Shown here one piece after another: positions 34,037-43,970 of a DNA stretch of 64,000 nucleotides. This DNA comes from Heloderma charlesbogerti. Its lineage: Eukaryota; Chordata; Lepidosauria; Squamata; Helodermatidae. A program made the position numbers and the translations under genes. Location: the NCBI GenBank assembly GCA_026122225.1, contig JANEZZ010001848.1:1-64000 (forward strand). Reading direction: 5' to 3'. How positions within the stretch are numbered: the stretch's first letter is position 1; the number at the start of each line of letters is the position of its first letter. The notes beneath the pieces are model-generated. The model had not been told where the DNA came from. It saw only the letters and a list, made by a program, of their open reading frames with translations, and did not search any database.

Positions 34037-35624
34037 TCATTGCTTGCTAATGTCTGCCAACCAATCTGCAGTTAAAGGCACAGGAGCATGGGGTGTATTA
34101 AAAAAAAGAGTTTGCAATCCTAATGTGCCCTATCAAGTGCACATTATTCAGCTAAAAAACCGTACATTGGCAGGAGACTTTAAAAATAGCATTATTCAAA
34201 ATTTATGACCTTGGTGGCTGAGATCTGAAACTGATCCAAAAAATTAAACTATAATCATATGCCATAATCAAAATGTACTTTGAAGTTCATTTTCAAAGCA
34301 GAAGAAAATAGTATTTTTGGAAGAGAAGTATACACACACAGTAACTGGTTAGCTTTTGAAGAAATACTTCAGAATTTAACTTTCCAGCCCCATGAATTTC
34401 AATCCAAAACAATTCCTCTTGGCTTCTTTCTCTCTTTCTCTCTCTCTTTTAATGGTGGTGGGGAGAGCCTGACTGATATATTCCCATACAGAGAAAGCAA
34501 CTCTGTCTATATATCTATATATCTATAGCTATATTCATTTGATTAAAGTGATTTTATTATAAATAAAAAAGAAACAGCCAAATAAGAATGAAAAACAGAA
34601 GTAAAAACACTGCATGTGCATCATCTTGCCTGTTCTAAGCCAGAGATGGAAAATTAAAAGCAGCAAAAGGCAATATAAGTAATTTAGAGCTCATGCAAGC
34701 AGAGTCAGAGGAAACCATAGGATGTAGCTCTTTACTGACTCTCACACATTCAACTCCATTCCTCCCAAGCCTGTTCTAAAAAGTAGGGTCCCTTGGGGGC
34801 AGGAAGCTGTTCGTCATTTGGATTGTCTGTTAAACTGCCATGCACAAAAAATGGCATTGTATAAAATAATAAATATTAATACATATGATTTAACTGTGTA
34901 TTTTATAAAATAGGCTTTTGGTGCTATGAAAAGTGATTTGTGAATGTTTTCCTCCGTTACCGTACCAAATCCTCTTGTTTACTATCCAATATGCTGGTTG
35001 ATCCCTATTGTAATTTTCCTCTGTATTATTTGTATGACTTATTATGCTGCCAATATGCTGTCTTGTGGTTTTGTTTAATCTTTATACATCTGTTCCTTGT
35101 TATAAGTGTCACCATTCTGTGTTTGTTGAGTTTCCATGTAATACAACATCATCTATTAAGAGAAGGTGACCCAAGGTATGGGGGATGGACAAACACAAGG
35201 GTGATCAGCTAACACTTTATGATTGTTAATTGTGTATCTGTGCATTCACATTTTTAAAATACCCTGATCTTTAAGAGAAACACATGGATTTAGGTGTTTA
35301 TCCTTGAAGAAATGAATGTTCCCCTCCCCTATGTATTCAAGGTTTAATGAACATACAGGAGAACTGCAAAGTTGCATAGAGCTTTGGGTTCATCTGAGGT
35401 CTTGCAAAACTTCTCTTAACAGCCAATATCATCATGCTTTTAGGAAACTTCAAGGGCAACAAGAGGGTGTTTTATTGATTTGTCTAGAGTTCTACTAGGA
35501 CTCTACTAGGATTAGGACTCTGCTATTAAACCAAAGTTGTTAAATGGCTGCACAGCTGCCCACACATACACTGTGCCCCCTCACTGTTTCTGTTTCTTCC
35601 AGCTTTTACTACAGCAGACTTTCT
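34037..35624. other. Unique AT-rich block
   Basis: The ORF at 34940-35212 (90 codons) is hydrophobic and rich in Leu, Phe and Tyr, as expected from AT-rich chance sequence. No repeat assigned. Confidence 0.45.
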
Positions 35625-36000
35625 CAAAGGGCATCTCTACATGAAGCAAAAATCCTGCACTCTTACTGGGGCTTCTTCCAGAGTCTTTGCAGGATTATGA
35701 TCAGCTCTCAACCCCGCCCCGCCCCCCTTTTTTTGGCTGTTTCCTTTGTGGGCAAGTTCCATATGTTTCATTTATACAGCCAGTAGAAGGCGCTGTGATA
35801 TCGTGCGATTCTGGAAATACACCACCTCTTTGATGGCGGTTTATATTTACTGCATTCTCAGCAGTTTTTTAAAAGGCAGAATAAAGCTTAAAAACAATGG
35901 GAGAGGTACCAGAGGTTGAGGACTTCATGAAAAGAACCCATAAACTTCTGTGAGTGACCAACCACGAGTGCACAATAAAAGCCTCTTGTGAAGAGGGCCA
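35625..36000 (+). mobile_element. MITE-like element, AATAAA-end family
   Basis: It opens with gggcatctctacatgaagca, and the right end reads gtgcacaataaaagcctcttg. The interior gtagaaggcgctgtgatatc and acccataaacttctgtgagt matches the copy at 48862-49250. No ORF of note. Confidence 0.65.
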
Positions 36001-36170
36001 CAGTCTGAGAAAGCAGGTTCCTGTAACAGCTGACCCATGTTCAGAGGTAGCAATCACTTAATGTCAAGGGCTGGGGGCAACCAAAGGATTTCTGTCTCCT
36101 TAATTCCCCCTTGGGGCATGTGGCTGGCCAATCTTAGACACAGAACATTGGACTAGATGGACTTGTAGAC

Positions 36171-37530
36171 CTGGTTCACACGATAAGCCACGGTGGATTG
36201 TTAGCCTTGTTTGTGTCAGTGTAGCTTATTGTGACATCCAAACTGAGCATGGACAATTCAGCACGGTTTGTTAACCACACACAAGCCACCCTGAGAACCT
36301 ATGGCTTGTTGTTGGGTTGTTGAGTGTGGCTTGTTCTCAGGGTGGCTTATCATGATGTGCAACCCAGCAGCATGGCTTGTCAGTGGCTTCTTGGCAAAGG
36401 CTACAGAGCCACCTGGCAAGAGCAGTGAAAAGCTCCATATTGCCTCCAGCCTCCCTCCTTCCTCATCAGTGATGTCCACTCCTCCACTGATACCAAAATG
36501 ACATTTGGGAAAGTCCTGAATGCATTTGCAAGCTTTCCTTTTTCTTTTTTTGGTGCATCTCAAGTGCACAAATGCAGTTGTAATTTCCCTTAGTTTTTTT
36601 CCAGTGCTGCTCAAGTACACAAGTGAGTTTATAATTTATTTTTCCCAGTCCTGCATAAGTGCGTAGATCTGCCTGTGTGGCAAATATCATGGTCCATAGT
36701 CCACAGTCAGCAGTAGTACAGTCACCTTGTCAATTTCCTTGTAAATTACCTACTCCACTTAGGGGCTTCCCTTGACATCTTTCAGTTCAAGGGAAGCACT
36801 GAAGTGGAGTAGGTAATTTACAAGGAAATTGACAAAGCGCCTGTACTACTATAGACTGTATATAGTACATAGGTGAATCTGTGCACTTGCAAAGGACTGG
36901 GAAAGAATAAATTAAAAATTATGAACCCATTTGTGCACTTGAGAAGCACCCAAAAGAAAAGAAAAACTTGCAGATGAAGTAATCTCTCTGAAAAGGGGTC
37001 ATAAGGGGGGGGATAAACTCCCACTTGTCAATTTCATCCTCAAATACATCTGGAACTCACACTTAAAGAGTTTCCTCCCCAACTTCAGCGGTTCCCTTAA
37101 TCCTGAACTCCAAAAGCAGCAGCTGAATGAGCCAGAGCTATTCGGCTGGGTGTAATTACTGCTGGCGTATGGGTGTATGTACTGTGGAAATGGTTTTTTT
37201 TTCCTGTCTTTCACAAGTGCACCCCCCCAACCCATTTGCATACTTCTGAAGCAGCAGCAGTAGTAATAGGTTGCAAATGGAAAAAATGTGCAGAAAAGAG
37301 GTAGCAATCAGAGCAGGGCAGGATCCAGAAAAGTTTCCCTCTGTAAGGATGAGGATGTGAGAGGGGTTGTGCTGCAAAGACACTAGGATACATGGTGGAG
37401 GACTAAGGGGGAAACAAGCCACAGCAAGCTGCAGAGTACCCAATTGTCTCTCAGGACTAAGGTGGGTTAGCAAACAAACAAACAACCCAATGTGGCTTAT
37501 TTTCAGGGTGGCTTATCATGATGTGCAAAC
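36171..37530. mobile_element. Long foldback element, copy 3, giant imperfect palindrome
   Basis: This 1.36-kb element reads as one large inverted repeat centred near 36781. The ends are ctggttcacacgataagcca and cttatcatgatgtgcaaac. Matching inner pairs include caagtgcacaaatg (about 36553) against catttgtgcacttg (about 36928). The centre is a perfect 34-bp stem (36727-36760 with 36802-36835) that encloses a second 10-bp stem. No transposase ORF: the longest frame is 120 codons with no domain. I could not find a clean target duplication. Confidence 0.8.
36727..36835. repeat. Perfect central hairpin
   Basis: Arms 36727-36760 and 36802-36835 are exact reverse complements over 34 bp (tactccactt paired with aagtggagta at the inner end). 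Inside, cttcccttga (36766-36775) pairs exactly with tcaagggaag (36787-36796). Confidence 0.95.
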
Positions 37531-37624
37531 AACATGGCAGTTCCCATGTTCTTATCCTTCGTGCCAGTGCAAGCCAGGAAACACAATGAAGACTTTGAAC
37601 CTTTTCTGCACAGTCAGTCTAGGG

Positions 37625-37763
37625 CAGCCTTCCCCAACCTGGCAGCTTCCAGATATGTGGAACTACAACTACCATCATCCATAGCCACCAATGGCCCTGG
37701 TGGTTGGGGATGATGGGGGTTGTAGTCCAACATATCTGGAGGGTGCCACGCTGTGGAGGGCTG
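37625..37763. mobile_element. hAT-type palindromic MITE with near-perfect TSD
   Basis: cagccttccccaacctggca and its inverted right side ending gtggagggctg enclose the family interior ggggttgtagtccaacatat. The flanks gtctaggg (37617-37624) and ttctaggg (37764-37771) match at 7 of 8. Confidence 0.82.
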
Positions 37764-37942
37764 TTCTAGGGGCATATCTAAACTATAAACTGGTTTCCTC
37801 TTTCCAGAGAACCCTTGGAACTGTAGTTTTGGGTTGGGGGTCTAACAGGACTCTCAGCACCCTCACCAAAATACCGTTCCCAGAATCCTATGGTGGGAAA
37901 CTAGGACCATTAAACTTGCATACTAGCAGCATATGTTTATAG

Positions 37943-38671
37943 CAGGGGTGGTGGACCTTTTTCATCCTGAGGGCCAGGTCCCATTTTGGAGAAGCTCTTG
38001 GGAGCCACACTCCAGTGGTGGGTGGGGCCGCAGGCAAAATTGGGCAGGTCTGAAAAAAATCCACGCACACCCAAATTCCATTGTTACCAATGCATGACTA
38101 CTAAGAAGTAAGCATGAGCAGCATGTCTGCTGATGAGTAAGCAGGGCAAGCCTGTGCTTGTCTATTCAGAAATAAACAGGAAAGAATAACTCCGCAGAGC
38201 TTTTAAACAGCATCCCAAATATCAAGCCAGACATGAGCATCATGTCTACTCAGACATAAGCAGGGCAGTCCTCTGTGGGACAAGGCTCAAAAAGAAGCAG
38301 GACTGAATCTCCCAGCAGCATTTCTACTCCTAAGTAAGCATGCACCTCATGTCTCCTCACAAGTAGGCAGGGCAAGCCTCTGCAGGACTTCTCAGAAGGA
38401 AGCAGGGCTGAATTACTCAGCAGTTTTTGGCCCTACAGAGACAAGCATTTAGAGACAAGCATTCAGAGCATTTATCTCTGATCAGCAGCTGATCAGAGAT
38501 AGGTGCTTTCCCCTGCTAAGCACTGAGAAAGAGTGTTTATTTTCAGTGCTAAGCAGGGGAAAGCATTTATTTCCAGTTGGAGATAAGAGCATTGCCCTCT
38601 GTAGCAGAAGGCAAGAAACTGCTGGGCCTGATATGAAATGGGAATCACAGACCAGAAGTTCCCCATCCTTG
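37943..38671. mobile_element. 729-bp hAT-type element with tandem and hairpin core
   Basis: GTTTATAG flanks it exactly (37935-37942 and 38672-38679). The ends caggggtggtggac and gttccccatccttg are imperfect inverted repeats. The left part (ttttcatcctgagggccagg) is shared with 49521 and 52755. The core has about three diverged units near 110 bp with the word taagcagggca (about 38130-38420), then two hairpins: 38473-38485 with 38489-38501 (13 bp, perfect), and 38507-38526 with 38543-38562 (19 of 20). No ORF. Confidence 0.85.
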
Positions 38672-38704
38672 GTTTATAGTATACACATTCTTTCAGTATG
38701 CTCT

Positions 38705-38822
38705 GAGCCAGCCTGGGGCCCTCCAGATGATTTGGACTACAACTCCCACCATCAGCCATAGTGGCTGGGGCCACTGAGAGTCAAAGTCCAAAATATCTGG
38801 AGGGCAGCATGTTGGAGAAGGT
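38705..38822. mobile_element. hAT-type palindromic MITE, degenerate ends
   Basis: cagcctggggccctccagat, tttggactacaactcccacc and caaagtccaaaatatctgga are in family order. Terminal bases are eroded. Confidence 0.6.
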
Positions 38823-39094
38823 TACCTCACCCTAATTCAGCCTTTCTGTGATACTCTTGTAGGGTGGCCATGTGTCTTATTTACAGGTGCCAGTCTGTTT
38901 AAAAAAAATTACATGCACTTGCAGGAAGCAACAATCGGCTCAGAACAATGATTAGTAAATACCCTTGAGTACATCCCACATGGGCCAAATAATCTTTAAA
39001 TTAAACCATGGTTCAAAAACTAAGAGGAGCATGGCCTTCTCTGACAGTACCAACATCTAAGTTTAGCAGTTTCCCAGAAATTTTATATATATAT

Positions 39095-39165
39095 ATCTAT
39101 TCAGAAGGCAGCCCCATTGAGTTCAATGGGACTTACTCCTAGGTAAGTGTGCATAGGAGTGCAGA
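39095..39165. repeat. Short palindromic repeat (GGGAGTAAG family)
   Basis: ccccattgagttcaatggga is a near-perfect palindrome at its heart, followed by cttactcctaggtaagtgtg and cataggagtgcag. Confidence 0.65.
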
Positions 39166-39239
39166 CTTTTTAAAAAAATTGACCGTGAATACCAGCTTTC
39201 ATTCCAGTGTCCCGATCTTCAAGGCAGATGTCACATTTG

Positions 39240-39604
39240 TAGGGTGGCCACTTATACATCATTCCAAAGGGGGAGGGGGGACAAAAGAGGCTGTAGCTTT
39301 ACATAAAATTTGCATGTGTATCTTATAGGTGTATATGTAAATTTAGAAATAGGCACTATAATTTAAATAGAAATGCAGTATATCTCACCATAGAGGGGAA
39401 GGCTGTTACCAGATGATCTGTGTATCCGCTTAGTCTGTGGTCCAGGCGCGGATGGGCAGCTTTGAGGCCCCTCCTACTGCTCTCCCTCCTGATGGTTCTT
39501 ATCTTTAAATTGGACAGCCCTTCAAAACACAGGACAGTTTTCTGGCAGCCTTTCAAATAGAGGACTGTCTGTCCTCTGTAAAGTAGGACCACATGGTCTA
39601 CCTA
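39240..39604 (-). mobile_element. Non-autonomous element (AGGGTGGCCATATGTCC family)
   Basis: Ends tagggtggccacttata and ggaccacatggtctaccta are loosely inverted. Interior text ggacagcccttcaaaacaca and agaggactgtctgtcctctg is the reverse complement of words in the element at 54346-54720, so the two copies face opposite ways. Confidence 0.65.
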
Positions 39605-40485
39605 AATTGCATCTGCCTGGGCCGTCTTGATAAAAGCAGCAGGGGCTATGGTGAAGTTCAGACTTCAAGCAGAGTCCCCGACAACATGCCAGCTTTCATT
39701 TCAATATCTAAATGTTCAAGGCAGATATTGCGTTGATCCCCCCCCCCGCCCCGCCCCGCAGTTTTCTTCCTCTGAAAGAAGTTTGAGCTGTTTTTGAAAC
39801 CTGAAAGACAGAACTGCGTCCTAAGCACTCATGCCAAGTTTTATTCCGGTAGCTCCACATTTAAGACAGTTATCCTGTTACAAACAAATAAAAGGAATGC
39901 CAAGTGGGCTAGTTAAACCTCGGGCTGTTCAGCCAACAAAATATTCATCAATTGGCAGCCCGTTACTGTGGGAGTTTGCTTCCCTTCCTGTTCATCACTT
40001 CTTTCTTGTTACTTAATATTATCACTGGATGAATACTCCTGTTGGAAGTTACAAAAAAATATTTAAAAATAAAACTTTTTTTTAAAGTTCAAAACCCAGT
40101 GCTGGCATGTAGTGGGAGACCAGCACCTTTCATCAACAATAATTTCACGAGAAATATCCAGCAGGTGCTGTGTGACACACAACCAATGCTGTGCAGCAAT
40201 CACCACTCTAGCAATGTGTGTATTATCTGGGGGAAAGTGAACACATTTTTCACAGGCACAAAACATCCGAGTCCATCAAGTGGTCAGAATAGAAGTGAGA
40301 AACAAACACGGACGTTTTGCACAACAGACATATGTAAACGGATAATAAACCAATTCTCTGATCCGCAAAATGGTCTGAAGGCAAAGCATGATCTAGTCCA
40401 ACGGCTGAATCTGAAAGGGTGTGGGCCTGAGCAGGGCCTGGCTGCGAGATGACAGGTGTGCGCTTCTTGGAGGAAGACTGGGAAA
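39605..40485. other. Intergenic, no gene seen
   Basis: The ORF at 40042-40452 (136 codons) has no recognisable domain and no codon pattern that stands out. C-rich simple run at 39738-39761. Confidence 0.45.
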
Positions 40486-40575
40486 TAGCAGGAATCCAGG
40501 TCAGAGCATCCCCGACAGATGGCTGTCTAACCTCATCTTGAATGCCTCCAGTGTGGGAGACCCCCCACCACCCTC
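40486..40575 (-). mobile_element. CR1 3' region fragment
   Basis: The plus-strand text agagcatccccgacagatgg, ctgtctaacctcatcttgaa and tgcctccagtgtgggag is the reverse complement of the stretch before the CR1 stop codon (compare 12230-12275). Confidence 0.75.
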
Positions 40576-40579
40576 GGTA

Positions 40580-40690
40580 GTACCATTATAGAAGAATTGA
40601 CCCATTGAAATGAATGGGAGAAGTTAGTTGTAACTAACTTAAGTCTTATCCATTTCAATTGGCCTACTCAAAATAGGACTAACATTGGAT
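40580..40690. repeat. Short palindromic repeat around CCCATTGAAATGAATGGG
   Basis: acccattgaaatgaatggga is palindromic, then gttagttgtaactaac, then atccatttcaattggcctac. Resembles the 25685-25770 insertion. Confidence 0.45.
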
Positions 40691-40832
40691 ACTACCCAGA
40701 GTATGGAAAAGCCATTGTTACCACTTGAGATTAAACTAGCCCAAAGGAAAGCCTGAAGGTTGCTAAGATGCAAAAGTCATGGTGGGGGCGGGGTAGACTG
40801 ATCATAATAGGGGGCATTTTGTGAACGCGGGG

Positions 40833-41157
40833 ACCTGGTTTGCATGATTGCCGCATGGGCTGCAGCACCCATGGGCACCACGTTGTCAATCCAAGCCCCC
40901 GCCACCAGCTTCTCGTTACATGCGAACCTGGCGAGGGCAGATAGTTGGGGTGGTTGACGAGGGCCAAGGGCTGTTGGAGGGCTGCAGGTGGCTTGTCAAC
41001 CACCCCAACAACCCACCATTGCCGGTTTTATATGTAATGAGAAGCTACGGCGCACCCCTGCTATGCCCCAAATATTCAAAATGACGGCTGCTACTGCAAC
41101 AAACAACCCCATCAGGAAATTCACCCATGGTGGCTTCTCGTTATGCACAAACCGGGC
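40833..41157. mobile_element. Foldback element with CTGGTTTGCA/TGCACAAACCGG ends
   Basis: cctggtttgcatgattgccg opens it and ttctcgttatgcacaaaccgg closes it. ggcttgtcaaccaccccaac is shared with 14597-14995. No ORF with a domain. Confidence 0.6.
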
Positions 41158-42848
41158 TGGAGAGTTGTGACATCTGAGACTAGATGGCACTCCGGTTTCA
41201 GGTTGCCAGAGGGAGAATCGGGGGGGGACCCATTCACCGGCGTCACAGAAGAGAACAGAATTCGCAGAGCTCATACATCCCGTAACGACTGACTGCGCCT
41301 TCCTGCCATCTTCAAAAGTCCTTGATATATAATATTCCAATAGCATCTTGATTAAGCTAAGGGTGGCAAACACCTGGACGTCACTGTCAGCTGCCTCACT
41401 TCATAAGTGACTCATAGAATCATAGAATAGTAGGGTTGGAAGGGGCCTATAAGACCATCGAGTCCAACCCCCAAGCATAGTGAGTGCTGGGTTAAAATGG
41501 CTGTTGGACATAGTCAAGTCTCCTTCCTTGCTGTTTTTCTAATCACCGCAGCACACATCCCTGAGCACACCAGCCTAAGGGGGCAGAAACGCCTTGGCAC
41601 GGCCATTTCCACATCATGGTTGCTTAAGCAGCTGCTGAAGTGGCAGAAGGCAATTTAGTCCTTCAGTTGTTGCAGCTCGATTAGGCTGCCTGTGTCCCCC
41701 CCCCCCACCTCTGCTTCCGTGCACCTTTGTTTGTTCCCAAAGAGACAGCCGGGAATAATTGACTGTCAGAAGGGCAAGAATACTGATTATGGAGGTGGCG
41801 GGGGGCGGTGGCGGGCGGGGGGAGCAGGCATCAAACTGACAACAGAAGGCACTGCTTGAATGAGAGCTGCATTTTCAGCCTGAATGTAACACCAGTTCCC
41901 CTAAGAAGTTAGCAGACTCCCTTGCTGGCTCAGATGAAATGTGTCCACCAGTTCAGCCTCCTGTTCCCAACACTAGCTAGCCAGATATCTTTGGGAAGCA
42001 CACAGGCATGACGTGATGAAGGCACACTGGAGCTAGATCTACACTAGAGCTTTTTATCAGTATTGAAGTGCACTGATAACTGCTGGGGCACATTAGGCAT
42101 TCCACGTCCCACTTTTCTGGTGTTATTTCCCACTTTTTATTCTGTATTATCCAAAATACTGCAACAGATGTCATTGTATGCGCTACGGGGCATAAACACG
42201 CAAGTGGAATATAGCATCACCATGATGGGGTCGTATCACTATGACAGGAGGTGTAGGTCTGCACTTTGGATATCTCCTTTAGATATCCAAAGTGCCCCAA
42301 TTCAGGCAGCAAAATGTCTTTGGCCAGATCACAAGGCAAACAGAATGAATATACCTAAGGAATTAAAGCAGGTGCCGAGCTGCAAATGAAGAGGGGAAGC
42401 AGGCATTTTGGCCGGTGCTGGTGATCCCTATTCTCGGCCTGTCTTTGAGCAATGGGGCAAGCATGCTTATGGACTCCCGAAACTGACCGTGGCTTCTTTC
42501 TGCACACTTGCCTGACTTTGAACACCAGAGAGCTCGGAGTGCCACTGACTGTTTCCATTAGCACCTTCGATTACAATGTTTATCTACAGCTATCTGTCCG
42601 TGAAAATTAGATTTCTCATTTGAGAAAAGGCAGTAAGGGAAATAAATTGGCAAAGAAGCTCCTGCGCGTGGTAAAATTTGTCTACAGGACGCTCGTCTCT
42701 GTTTTCTGTCTCTTCATCACTGGGACCTGGCTGGCTCAGTTATACCCAGGTGTCCAAAGGATAGAGACAATCCACAACCAGGATAAACACCAGAGGAGGA
42801 GGAGGGGGGAGGGGGAGAAGAAGAAACAAACTACGAGATATTAAATGA
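41158..42848. other. Mostly unique intergenic block
   Basis: Holds a CR1 tail (41407-41490), a C run (41698-41709), a G-rich run (41799-41823) and a perfect 15-bp hairpin (42261-42295). The ORF at 42620-42844 (74 codons) starts basic and ends in a low-complexity arginine/lysine run; I do not recognise it. Confidence 0.45.
41407..41490 (-). mobile_element. CR1 3'-terminal fragment
   Basis: tcatagaatcatagaatagt is the CR1 octamer tail read in reverse, followed by agggttggaaggggcctata and catcgagtccaaccccc, the usual CR1 3' UTR. Confidence 0.85.
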
Positions 42849-43040
42849 AGGTGATTCTAGACATGACTTTTATTGTGCAATTGCTTATCTCATTTACAGA
42901 CTTTTACAGATTTTATGACATCTTCCATTTGGAAACCATTTTTTCTTTACCACAGAAAATCTATAAAGGAAGGAAAGGTGGAATAGCTGCACAGTGCCTT
43001 TGGACGGATAGCACTAGGAGCCCTCTGTCTGGAAGCATCC
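42849..43040 (-). mobile_element. TIR element (GGGTGCTTCCAGA family), minus strand
   Basis: On the minus strand it opens ggatgcttccagacagaggg, continues ctgtgcagctattccacctt and ends gcacaataaaagtcatgtc and tagaatcacc. That is the order seen at 567 and 26663. AATAAA lies at 42869-42874 on the minus strand. Confidence 0.7.
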
Positions 43041-43282
43041 TGCGATTCACAATAGGCAGTCATTGCAGTGTTGGTTCTAGAGAATGAAAAAATTATAATA
43101 AGTAGGGAAATATCATCTCTTGGACCAACTTCTATTGGTACAGCATTTTAGACAGTCTTTCAAATTATATACCTGTCCAGCTCCAAGTGAAATGTTTAAA
43201 GGGGGGCAGCCTCAAACCATGCCCTGGACGATTATGGATGTTAACTACACATCAAAGAAGAAACAGGGCATATCTTTACGAA

Positions 43283-43512
43283 TTTATTTATTTGTTACAT
43301 TTATATCTCCCTTTCCTCCAAGGAGGCCAAGGAGGCATATATGATCCTCCTCCTCTCCGTTTTATCCTCACAACGACCCTGGAAAATAGATTAGGCTGAG
43401 AGTCAGTGACTGGCCCAAAGTCAACCGGTGAGCTTCATGACCAAATGGGGATTAGAACTCCGGTCTCCTGAGTCACAGTTCCACACTCTAACCGCAACAC
43501 TACACTGGCTCT
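43283..43512 (-). mobile_element. tRNA-derived SINE with L2-type tail (MIR-like layout)
   Basis: On the minus strand a tRNA-like head with gccagtgtagtgttgcggtt and a B-box relative (ggagttctaatcc, 43449-43461) is followed by a conserved body (tgactctcagcctaat, tgtgaggataaaac) and a tail ending in aaatgtaacaaataaa. The same element is at 55367-55598. Confidence 0.75.
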
Positions 43513-43811
43513 CTAACGTTAGAGAGAGCCATAGGAGCGTCCATCTTTTCCCACTGTGATTGGTCCCTGCCCTTCTTGTCCCTATAAAAACCTCCCCTTC
43601 TTGTTAGCAGACAGAACCTCTGCTGTGGCCAACTCGGAGAAACTGCCCCATCCCTCCCTGTCCTTTCTTTGCTCCCTGGCCTCGCCAAGGCATCCCCACC
43701 CTGACCCAGCGTTCCTGGCTCTCCATTCTCACCAGCCTTGCTGGCTGCTTCTTCCCTACATCTGCCTGGACTGACTGCCCTTCTACAATGGAACACTCCC
43801 ATTAAGGCTGT
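43513..43811 (+). promoter_or_regulatory. Promoter- or LTR-like segment with CCAAT and TATA boxes
   Basis: gtgattggtccc (inverted CCAAT box, about 43556-43567) lies some 20 bp before cctataaaaacc (TATA-like, 43581-43592). A CT-rich, CpG-poor stretch follows without ATG-led coding sequence. The spacing resembles an LTR U3/R region or a pol II core promoter; no second LTR or retroviral protein is seen nearby. This is tentative. Confidence 0.35.
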
Positions 43812-43819
43812 AGCTAGTC

Positions 43820-43962
43820 CAGTGGAGGCTGGTGGCTCCAAGGTCTGTGGGGTGGTGAATCTGCTCCAGGTTTCAGTCAGAACCAGTCAGAACTCTAAAG
43901 GAGCTGTCCAGTGAGGATTGGCTGACTGACCCCACTGACATCAGCGCCACCAGCCTCCACTG
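43820..43962. mobile_element. hAT-type MITE (CAGTGGAGGC family)
   Basis: Seventeen-base perfect terminal repeats: cagtggaggctggtggc and gccaccagcctccactg. The flanks agctagtc (43812-43819) and ggctagtc (43963-43970) match at 7 of 8. The interior tcagtcagaaccagtcagaa is shared with 23596-23782. Confidence 0.88.
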
Positions 43963-43970
43963 GGCTAGTC

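Noticed and set aside
40042..40452. 136-codon ORF
   Set aside because: No recognisable domain, no family resemblance, no neighbouring exons or promoter.
42261..42295. microRNA precursor
   Set aside because: The stem is only 15 bp, too short for a Drosha/Dicer substrate.
43513..43811. Complete endogenous retrovirus
   Set aside because: No gag, pol or env text is present on either side; only a promoter-like segment is seen.
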